A stretch of DNA of 64,000 bases, from positions 62,001 to 126,000 of the forward strand of contig DATLKN010000033.1 in NCBI GenBank assembly GCA_035538335.1. The letters are read 5' to 3'. Origin of the DNA: AP-15 sp035538335 (GTDB lineage: Bacteria > Pseudomonadota > Alphaproteobacteria > ATCC43930 > CGMCC-115725). The translations under genes and the position numbers were made by a program. The notes under the pieces are model-generated. The model did no database searches, had not been told where the DNA came from, and worked only from the letters and a program-made list of their open reading frames with translations. Position 1 is the stretch's first letter; each line of letters starts with the position of its first letter. Below, one piece after another: positions 7,419 to 14,630 of this stretch.

Positions 7419-8678
7419 CTAGCTCAGCGCCCTGCCGTCCATGCCGGCCGCCTCCAGGCCGAGATGGGCCAGCACGGTCGGCGCGATGTCGATCAGCGAG
7501 GAGCAGGCATGGCGGGCGCCGGGTGTGAAGCCGCCGCCGCGGATGAAGAGGAACGGCCGCTGCTCGTTACGGCCGAGCCCGCCATGCTGGCCGAAGCCTT
7601 CGACTTCCTTCGGCTCGAGCGCGTCGCGCACGATATGGCCGGTGCCGGCGACGCCGTGCGGGTTCGAGCGGCCGTCGGCGGCGAGCGTCACCGCGATCCG
7701 CAAATGCCGTTCCGTCGGCAGTCCGATGGACGCCAGCTCCGCTCCGACAAAACTCCGCCCGACCCAGTCTTTGCGCCCAAGAAACCGCGCCGCCGCGGCG
7801 ACGAGCGGACCTTCCGGTTCGCCGAAATAGAGAAGCGCAGCCGTGCCGTTCGGGGCGACGACGACGTCCGAGGAGCCGGGGCCGCGCTTCAGCCCCGCCT
7901 GGATCAGAAGCCCGTCGAGGTCGATCGTCCGATCGACCGTCTCCATGCCGTGGTCGGAGCCGACGAGGAAGAGGATCTCCTCGCCCGACGGATCGAGCCG
8001 ATCGACCGTTTCGGCGACGCGGTGGGCATTCGCGTCCGCGCTCGCGATCGCCGCGCGATGGGCGGGCGAGCCGAGCGGCGAGGAATGGCCGGTGTAATCG
8101 GGCTCCGAGAGCCACAGGATCGCCAGCTCAGGCTGTTTCTCGCGCAGCACCTCGGCGCAGAACCGCTCGGTCATCGCGGTGTCGCCCGCCTCGCCCTTCT
8201 TGACCGCGACGCCTTCCTCGGGCGGCAGAGGCCGCCGGCCGGGGCCGAAGCTGCCGGCCGCGTTGTAGACCCAGCCAAACCCGTCCGGATCGAGAAAATA
8301 GGCCGCCCCCGGCGACACGTTCGAAAACGCGATCGCCGTGCCGCCGGCGCCGGCTACCCGCTCGGCGAGGCTCGGGCGATGCAGCGTGCGGCCGGTCGCG
8401 CGATAGAGCCGGTCGCGGAAATCGGGCTTGCCGACCGAGAGGCATTGCAGCCCCTCGCCCTCGTCGAGCGCCATCGTGTTGCCGAGCAGCCCGTGCCGCG
8501 CCGGGAGACACCCGGTCGCGATCGAGGCGGCGCTGGTGCGCGTCGTCGAGGGGAAGACGCTGCGATGCTCTTCGAAGCGCACCGACCGGCGGCCGAGGCC
8601 GCAGAGAAAGGGCGCGTCCTGCGCCGTGATCAGGTCGCGGCGCAGGCTGTCGCAGACGACGAGGACGACGCGCTTCAT
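7419..8678 (-). CDS. alkaline phosphatase superfamily protein (phosphodiesterase-like)
   Basis: 419 residues. The N-terminus VVLVVCDSLRRDL gives the metal-binding Asp. SVFPSTTRTSAASIATG carries the nucleophile Thr typical of the type I phosphodiesterase/nucleotide pyrophosphatase group. LVGSDHGME and the C-terminal GGFTPGARHACSSLIDIAPT supply further metal ligands. There is no signal peptide, so it is probably cytoplasmic. The likely reaction is phosphate ester or phosphonate hydrolysis; the substrate is unknown. The start ATG overlaps the stop of the thioesterase gene (ATGA), so the pair is coupled. Confidence 0.82.
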   Translation of the reverse strand: MKRVVLVVCDSLRRDLITAQDAPFLCGLGRRSVRFEEHRSVFPSTTRTSAASIATGCLPARHGLLGNTMALDEGEGLQCLSVGKPDFRDRLYRATGRTLHRPSLAERVAGAGGTAIAFSNVSPGAAYFLDPDGFGWVYNAAGSFGPGRRPLPPEEGVAVKKGEAGDTAMTERFCAEVLREKQPELAILWLSEPDYTGHSSPLGSPAHRAAIASADANAHRVAETVDRLDPSGEEILFLVGSDHGMETVDRTIDLDGLLIQAGLKRGPGSSDVVVAPNGTAALLYFGEPEGPLVAAAARFLGRKDWVGRSFVGAELASIGLPTERHLRIAVTLAADGRSNPHGVAGTGHIVRDALEPKEVEGFGQHGGLGRNEQRPFLFIRGGGFTPGARHACSSLIDIAPTVLAHLGLEAAGMDGRALS

Positions 8679-9139
8679 GGCGGGCCTCCATCTTCGCAAT
8701 CGGGGTCGAGGGCGCGGATCGCGGCGCGCAATTCGCGGCCGAGCGGGGTTTTTTCGCCGCTCTCGTTGACGATGAGGATGAGGCTCGCCCGGCCGCTTGC
8801 GATGAGGCCATTACGCCAGACCGCATATTCCATCTCGAAGCTGGTGCGCCCCAGCCGCAGGCTGCGCGCGGTGACCAGCACCTCCTCGCCATAGGCGAGC
8901 GGCTTCAGGTAGCGGATGCTCGTTTCGGCGATGACCGGCCCCGGCGTCGCGGCCGACAGCGGCGGCAGCCCGATCGCTTCGAGATAGCGGTTGCGCGCTT
9001 CCTCGAACCATTCGAAATAGGCGCGGTGGTTGGCGTGCCCGAACGGGTCGCACTCGCTCCAGCGGACGCGGTGGCGGATCCTGAACCGCCACGCGGGCGC
9101 GACCCCGAAATGCGACAGCTCGTCCTCGCGAGGGTTCAT
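8675..9139 (-). CDS. YbgC-like acyl-CoA thioesterase (hotdog fold)
   Basis: 154 residues. VRWSECDPFGHANHRAYFEWFEEAR is the 4-hydroxybenzoyl-CoA thioesterase/YbgC signature, with the catalytic Asp in CDPFGHANH; SIRYLKPLAYGEEV and SFEMEYAVW follow as expected. It would hydrolyse short- or medium-chain acyl-CoA in the cytoplasm. Start MNPRED at 9139 is the only ATG near the expected position. This ATG shares two bases with the ATG of the divergent transporter (CATG), and no clear ribosome site precedes it. The stop overlaps the next gene's start. Confidence 0.85.
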   Translation of the reverse strand: MNPREDELSHFGVAPAWRFRIRHRVRWSECDPFGHANHRAYFEWFEEARNRYLEAIGLPPLSAATPGPVIAETSIRYLKPLAYGEEVLVTARSLRLGRTSFEMEYAVWRNGLIASGRASLILIVNESGEKTPLGRELRAAIRALDPDCEDGGPP

Positions 9140-10472
9140 GGCGGCGAAATTACGGGAAGCGGAGGGGTCCGGCAAACCCGCCGCCGAGAGCGCGGCGGGC
9201 GGGGCGCTGGCGCTGCTCTCGGCGCGGCGCTTCTGGCCGCTTTTCTGGACGCAGTTTCTCTCCGCCTTCAACGACAGCGCGTTGAAGAACGCGCTCGTCC
9301 TGATCGTCGCCTATCGCGCCTCGACGGGCGGGGCGCTGTCCGCCGAAATCGTCATTCCGCTCGCCGGCGGGCTCTTCATCCTGCCGTTCTTCCTGTGCTC
9401 GGCGACCGCCGGGCAGATCGCCGACCAGCGGGACAAGGCCTGGCTGATCCGCCTGATCAAGCTCGTCGAGATCCCGGTGATGCTGGTGACGGCGGCCTTC
9501 GTATTGATGGGCAGCGTTGCGGCGCTGCTTGCGCTGTTGACGATCATGGGGGTCGAGGCGGCGTTTTTCGGGCCGCTCAAATACGCGATCCTGCCCGATC
9601 TCCTCTCGCCGCACGAGCTGCTGCTCGGCAACGCGCTCGTCGAGGCCGGGACCTTTCTCGCGATCCTCCTCGGCACGATCGCCGGCGTCGCGGTGACGCT
9701 CGGCGAGGGGCCGCTGACGGTCGCGCTGATGCTCCTCGCGGTTTCGCTTCTCGCCTATGCCGCGAGCCGCAAGATCCCGCCGACCGGCGCCGCGGCGGCG
9801 AGGAGCCGCATCGGCTGGAACCTCTTTGCCGCGACCGCCGCGATCATCCGCGAGGCGAGGGCGGACAAGGCGCCCTTCCGCGCGATCCTCGGCATCTCGT
9901 GGTTCTGGCTCGCGGGCGCCACCTATCTCTCGCAATTTCCTGCCTATGTGCGCTTCACGCTCGGCAGCGAGGCGGCGGTCGTGACCCTGTTCCTGACCGT
10001 CTTTTCGGTCGGCATCGCGCTCGGCTCGCTGTTGTGCAACCGGCTGCTGCGCGGTCGCGTCAGCCCGAGGACGGTGCCGTGGGGAGCGCTCGGGATCGGG
10101 CTTTTCTCGATCGATTTGTGGCTGGCGAGCCCCGCCCCGGCGGCGGGCGCGCATCTTGCGCCGCTCCTCGCCTTTCTCGCCATGCCGACGCATTGGCGCA
10201 TTCTCGCCGACCTGCTCGGCCTGTCGATCTCGGGCGGCGTCTTCATCCTGCCGCTTTATGTGCTGCTGCAGACCCTGACGGCGCGCGAGCATCGCGCCCG
10301 CGCGATCGGCGCCAACAACGTCGTCAACGCCGCCGCGATGGTCGTCTCCGCGCTGGCGACGATGGCGCTTCTCGCAGCCGGGCTCAGTGTCCCCGGCCTT
10401 TTTCTGTTGACCGGCGTCGCAACGATTGCGGTCGGGGCCTGGTTCCGGCGGCTGCTGCCCCTGTTTGGCTAA
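9138..10472 (+). CDS. MFS transporter, LplT-like
   Basis: 444 residues with about 12 hydrophobic segments in the inner membrane. RRFWPLFWTQFLSAFNDSALKNAL at the N-terminus and the DQRDKAWLIRLIKLVEI loop resemble the LplT lysophospholipid flippase, often fused in alphaproteobacteria to a PlsC acyltransferase and acyl-ACP synthetase. Here it stands alone with no acyltransferase domain, so the substrate is uncertain. A weak GAGGG at 9130-9134 precedes the ATG. The gene shares its start bases with the divergent thioesterase gene and its stop bases (CTAA, 10469-10472) with convergent prfB, so it has no intergenic space on either side. Confidence 0.85.
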   Translation: MAAKLREAEGSGKPAAESAAGGALALLSARRFWPLFWTQFLSAFNDSALKNALVLIVAYRASTGGALSAEIVIPLAGGLFILPFFLCSATAGQIADQRDKAWLIRLIKLVEIPVMLVTAAFVLMGSVAALLALLTIMGVEAAFFGPLKYAILPDLLSPHELLLGNALVEAGTFLAILLGTIAGVAVTLGEGPLTVALMLLAVSLLAYAASRKIPPTGAAAARSRIGWNLFAATAAIIREARADKAPFRAILGISWFWLAGATYLSQFPAYVRFTLGSEAAVVTLFLTVFSVGIALGSLLCNRLLRGRVSPRTVPWGALGIGLFSIDLWLASPAPAAGAHLAPLLAFLAMPTHWRILADLLGLSISGGVFILPLYVLLQTLTAREHRARAIGANNVVNAAAMVVSALATMALLAAGLSVPGLFLLTGVATIAVGAWFRRLLPLFG

Positions 10473-11594
10473 GCGTTCGCGGCCAATGCGTCGGCGCCCT
10501 TGATGCGGGCGGCCAAAGCGGCGGCGAGAAAGCGGTCGAGGTCGCCGTCGAGGACCGCGCCGGTGTTCGAGGTTTCGACCCCGGTGCGCAGATCCTTCAC
10601 CATCTGATAAGGCTGCAGCACGTAGGAGCGGATCTGGTGGCCCCAGCCGATATCGGTCTTGCCGGCGTTCATCGCCTCGGTCACGGCCTCGCGCTTCTGC
10701 AACTCCAGCTCGTAGAGCCGGGCGCGCAGCATGGCAAAGGCGTGCGCCCGGTTCTGGTGCTGCGAGCGCTCGCTCTGGCATTGCACGACGATGCCGGTCG
10801 GCATGTGCGTGATGCGCACGGCGCTGTCGGTCTTGTTGACGTGCTGGCCGCCGGCCCCCGAGGAGCGGTAGGTGTCGATGCGCAGGTCCTTGTCGTTGAT
10901 CGCGATCTCGATCTTGTCGTCGATGACGGGGTAGACCCAGACGGAGGCGAAGCTGGTATGCCGGCGCGCGTTCGAATCGAAGGGCGAGATGCGCACCAGG
11001 CGATGCACCCCGCTCTCGGTCTTCAGCCAGCCATAGGCGTCGGGGCCGGAAACGCGGATCGTCGCCGATTTGAGGCCGGCTTCCTCGCCGGCGCTCTCTT
11101 CCAGCCATTCGACCTTGTAATCGTGGTCCTCGGCCCAGCGCGCATACATCCGCAACAGCATCAGCGCCCAGTCCTGCGCCTCGGTGCCGCCCGCCCCGGC
11201 ATGCACTTCGAGATAGCAGTCGTTGCCGTCCGCTTCGCCGGCGAGCAGGCTCTCCAATTCGCGCTGCTGCGCCTCGGCGCGCAGTTTTGCGAGCACGGCC
11301 TCGGCCTCTTCGACGATCGCCGTGTCCCCCTCGGCCTCGCCAAGAGCGATCAGCTCGACCGCCTCGTCGAGCTCGCGCTCGATGCGGCGGCAGCCCTCGA
11401 TCGCGCGCTCCAATCGCATGCGCTCGCGCAACAGATCCTGCGCGGCGGCGGGGTCGTCCCAGAGCTTTGGGTTCTCGACCGCGGCATTCAGCTCGGCGAG
11501 GCGCCGGGTCGCGCTCTCCCAGTCAAAGATGCCTCCTCAGCAGCGCCAACGACTTCCTGATGTCGTCGGCGACCGCCTGCATTTCCGCACGCAT
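10469..11594 (-). CDS. prfB: peptide chain release factor 2, with programmed +1 frameshift
   Basis: RF2 reads UAA and UGA and releases the peptide. The first 23 codons (MRAEMQAV ... LLRRHL) end in TGA at 11523-11525; the rest is in the +1 frame starting DWESATRRL. The coding span is 1126 bases, that is 3n+1, giving 374 residues. GGQHVNKTDSAVR carries the GGQ motif, and the stop-codon tripeptide SPF is in RISPFDSNARRHTSF. The frameshift lets RF2 regulate its own level: poor UGA termination favours slippage. It lies downstream of mrcA, 37 bases after that gene's stop. The stop overlaps that of the convergent MFS gene. Confidence 0.96.
11522..11537 (-). promoter_or_regulatory. RF2 +1 frameshift site
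   Basis: Read on the minus strand: AGGAGG, three bases, then CTT TGA C. This is the classical prfB slippery sequence with its internal Shine-Dalgarno element, spaced as in E. coli. The ribosome slips from CTT to TTT and continues in the RF2 frame. Confidence 0.95.
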
Positions 11595-11631
11595 GCGAGG
11601 TTCCGTCCCTATTGGTCGACCAGTCGTCTCT

Positions 11632-14157
11632 TCAATATAGGCCGCCGGTGCCGCTGCGGGGAGCATCGTGCTGCGCCGGCGCGCCGCCATTGTCCTGCGC
11701 CGCCACCGGTGCCGGCGCACCGGGGGCTCCGGCTTCGCCGCCGCCCGCCGTTTCGCCCGGCCCGCCGATCTGGCCCTGCGACCCCTCGTTCTCACCCGAC
11801 CAGTTGAGCGCGAAATTGCGGTGCGTCGTCGGGTTGGTGCCGATCTTGAACGGTTCCCAGATCGCCGGCTCGCCCGGCTCGGGCGGCAGGCCCGTCGATG
11901 GGTTGACGCGGTAGAGCTGCACCCCCGGGGGCGTACGGAACGGCGCCGCCGGCACATTCTTCAGGGCCGCGATCATGAAATCGCGAAAGATCGGGGCCGA
12001 GACGACGGCGGCCTGTTCACCCTTGCCGAGGGTTTTCGGATCGTCGAAACCGACATAGACGCCGGCCGCCAGATCGGGCGTGAAGCCTTCGAACCAGGCG
12101 TCCTTCCAATCGTTGGTGGTCCCGGTCTTGCCGGCGATCGGCTTGCCGACGGCCCTGACCGCGACGCCGGTGCCGCGCTGCACCACGCCTTCCAGCATCG
12201 ACACGATTTGAAAGGCCGACGCCGGATCGGCGATCTGTTCGCGAGTGTCCGGGATCGCCGGCACCGGCTGATGCGTCCATGCGACGTTGCCGCAGCCCTC
12301 GCACGGGCGCTTGTCGGCGCGATAGATCGTCGCGCCGTTGCGGTCCTGTACCCGGTCGATCAGCGAGGGCACGATCTTCTTGCCGCCGTTGTCGAGCATC
12401 GCGTAGGCGGCGGTCAGGCGCAGCGGCGTCGTCAAGCCGGCGCCGAGCGCCATCGAATATTCGCGCGGCATATGATCCATGATGCCGAAGCGTTCGATGT
12501 TCTGCGCGATCGCATCCATGCCGATGATCTCGGCGACCCGCGCCGTCAGCGTATTGAGCGAGTGCTCGAGCCCGACCCTGAGCGTCGTCGGGCCGCGGTA
12601 GCTCTGCTCGTAATCTCCCGGTGTCCACAGCGGCAGCCCCGGCCCCAGATAGATCGACACCGGCGCGTCGAGCACCAGCGTCGAGGGGGTGAAGCCGTGT
12701 TCGAGCGCCGTCAGATAGACGAACGGCTTGATCGCCGAGCCCTCCTGCCGCCATGCCTGGGTCGCCCGGTCGAATTGGCTGATGGCAAAGCTGAAGCCAC
12801 CGGAGAGCGCCAGGACCCGCCCGGTATGCGGATCTATGACAACCAGCGCCCCCGACACCGCCGGCACCTGGTCGAGGCTGTAGAGAGGCTTTTGCGGCTC
12901 CTCGCCGAGCGGGCTCACCATGACGACATCGCCCGGCGCGACGACGTCGAGGGCGCTGCGCGGCAGCGATCCGAGCGCGCCGTTCTGGTGCCAGCGCCGG
13001 GCCCAGCGCATGTCGGAAAACGGGATCTCGCCGCTTTTGCCGTCGGCGAAGCCGATCGCCGCGCCGGCGGCGTCGGCGCGCACGACCATCGCCAGACGCC
13101 ACCCGACATCGGCCGCCACCGGCGGCAGCGGCACATGTGCCAGCTGCTTTGCCCAGCCGTCCAGCGGGTCGATATGGGCGATCGCCCCGCGCCAGCCGCC
13201 ACGGGCGTGGTCGTAGGCGACGAGCCCCTTGCGCAACGCCGCGTCGGCCGCCTGCTGCAGCTGCGGATCGAGGCTGGTGCGCACCGACAGGCCCGATTCG
13301 TAGAGCATCTTCTCGCCGTAGCGGGCAAGCAACTCGCGGCGCACCTCTTCGGCGAAGAACGGGGCGGAGGCGACTTCGGCCGCCTCGCGCCGGCGCGTCA
13401 CGACGGGCTGGGCTTCTGCTTGCGCGGCCTGTTGCGGGGTGATGCTGCCGTCCTCGACCATGCGCGCCAGCACCCAGTCGCGCCGCGCCCGTGCCGCCCC
13501 CGGGTGGTTGACCGGGTCGTAGCGGCTCGGCGCCTTCGGCAGGGCCGCCAAGGTCGCCGCCTCGGCGAGCGTCAGATCGTCGAGCGACTTGTCGAAATAA
13601 GTGAGCGCCGCCTCGGCGACCCCATAGGCGCCGGCGCCGAGATAGATCTGGTTGAGATAGAGTTCGAGGATGCGGTCGTTGGAAAGGCTTTCCCGGATCC
13701 GGGTGGCGAGCAGGATCTCGCGGATCTTGCGCTTGATCGACAGCTGGTTCGTCAACAGCATGTTCTTGGCGAGCTGCTGCGTGATCGTCGAGGCGCCCTC
13801 CGGGCGCAGCCCGCGCTGCAGCCGGCCGACATCGACGATCGCCGCGCGCAGGATGGCGAGCGGGTCGAAGCCGGGCTCGCTGTAGAAATTCTTGTCCTCG
13901 GCGGCGATGAAGGCGTCGATGACCCGTTTCGGGATCGCCGAGATTGGTACGAAGACGCGCCGCTTGGTCGCGTATTCGGCGAGCAGCCGCCCGTCGCCGG
14001 CCTGCACCCGCGTCGTGATCGAGGGCTCGTAATGCGCCAACTCGCGGTAGTCGGGCAGGTTGCGCCCGAAATACCAGATCGTCAGCACGACGGCGCCGCA
14101 GCCGGCGACGGCGGCGAGCAGCACGGAAACGAACAGAAACCTGATGAGCTTGGTCAT
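11632..14157 (-). CDS. mrcA: penicillin-binding protein 1A (bifunctional)
   Basis: 841 residues that polymerise and cross-link peptidoglycan at the outer face of the inner membrane. An N-terminal membrane anchor (residues 3-27) is followed by the GT51 glycosyltransferase domain with AAEDKNFYSEPGFDP (catalytic Glu) and GASTITQQLAKNM. The transpeptidase has GSAIKP (SxxK nucleophile), SLN (SxN) and GKTGTTND (KTG). A Pro/Gly/Ala-rich tail of about 70 residues ends the protein. The GT51 motif lacks the usual EH/HH before G. Start MTKLIRF at 14157 is preferred over an upstream frame extension. prfB lies downstream on the same strand. Confidence 0.96.
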   Translation of the reverse strand: MTKLIRFLFVSVLLAAVAGCGAVVLTIWYFGRNLPDYRELAHYEPSITTRVQAGDGRLLAEYATKRRVFVPISAIPKRVIDAFIAAEDKNFYSEPGFDPLAILRAAIVDVGRLQRGLRPEGASTITQQLAKNMLLTNQLSIKRKIREILLATRIRESLSNDRILELYLNQIYLGAGAYGVAEAALTYFDKSLDDLTLAEAATLAALPKAPSRYDPVNHPGAARARRDWVLARMVEDGSITPQQAAQAEAQPVVTRRREAAEVASAPFFAEEVRRELLARYGEKMLYESGLSVRTSLDPQLQQAADAALRKGLVAYDHARGGWRGAIAHIDPLDGWAKQLAHVPLPPVAADVGWRLAMVVRADAAGAAIGFADGKSGEIPFSDMRWARRWHQNGALGSLPRSALDVVAPGDVVMVSPLGEEPQKPLYSLDQVPAVSGALVVIDPHTGRVLALSGGFSFAISQFDRATQAWRQEGSAIKPFVYLTALEHGFTPSTLVLDAPVSIYLGPGLPLWTPGDYEQSYRGPTTLRVGLEHSLNTLTARVAEIIGMDAIAQNIERFGIMDHMPREYSMALGAGLTTPLRLTAAYAMLDNGGKKIVPSLIDRVQDRNGATIYRADKRPCEGCGNVAWTHQPVPAIPDTREQIADPASAFQIVSMLEGVVQRGTGVAVRAVGKPIAGKTGTTNDWKDAWFEGFTPDLAAGVYVGFDDPKTLGKGEQAAVVSAPIFRDFMIAALKNVPAAPFRTPPGVQLYRVNPSTGLPPEPGEPAIWEPFKIGTNPTTHRNFALNWSGENEGSQGQIGGPGETAGGGEAGAPGAPAPVAAQDNGGAPAQHDAPRSGTGGLY

Positions 14158-14630
14158 GTGGCAATGCCCGCCGGCCATCCCCCTCTCGGGGACGGCGCGG
14201 CCGGCCCCGGTCCGAGCGGCATCCGTCCCTTATGCGCCGAGAGTGCGGCTATTCCAAGGCGGTTCGTGCGGCGGCGGCCGCAAGCCCGGCGCGGCGGCAG
14301 GAAGGCATTGCCGGAAGGGGTATTTTTCTGTAAATTGACGGTGCGAAAAAAACTGCCGTCTGCCGACCGGGCTACCCGTCCGGTGGAGGCGCTGCGAAGG
14401 ATCCCCGCATCATGGCAACAGGTTTGCCGCAGCGCAGGGTCGCGGCGCCGGCGACGCGGATGTAGGAACCCGAAGCCGATCATGGCTCCCCTGACGAGAC
14501 CCGGCATGGCCCATCTCCCCGCACTCCTTGCTCGAAGGAATCCGGGAGCGACCGGCTTCCAAACACACGGGATCGCGCCGCTCGCCGATTTTCGCACGGC
14601 GGCGGCAGCGCGCCTCGGAGTTTCGCCCGA
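14158..14630. other. 473-base region between divergent mrcA and rne
   Basis: Holds the promoters of mrcA (leftward) and rne (rightward). An AT-rich pocket at about 14318-14352 contains TTGACG and an A7 run. The rne leader would be long (up to about 280 bases). RNase E mRNAs usually carry long, structured leaders used for autoregulation, but I cannot recognise a conserved element. No gene seen. Confidence 0.4.

Noticed and set aside
9026..11560. Long plus-strand open frame of over 800 codons
   Set aside because: Composition is Arg/Ala-rich and it runs out of frame through the MFS gene and antisense to prfB, both of which have clear family motifs. High GC makes such frames common.
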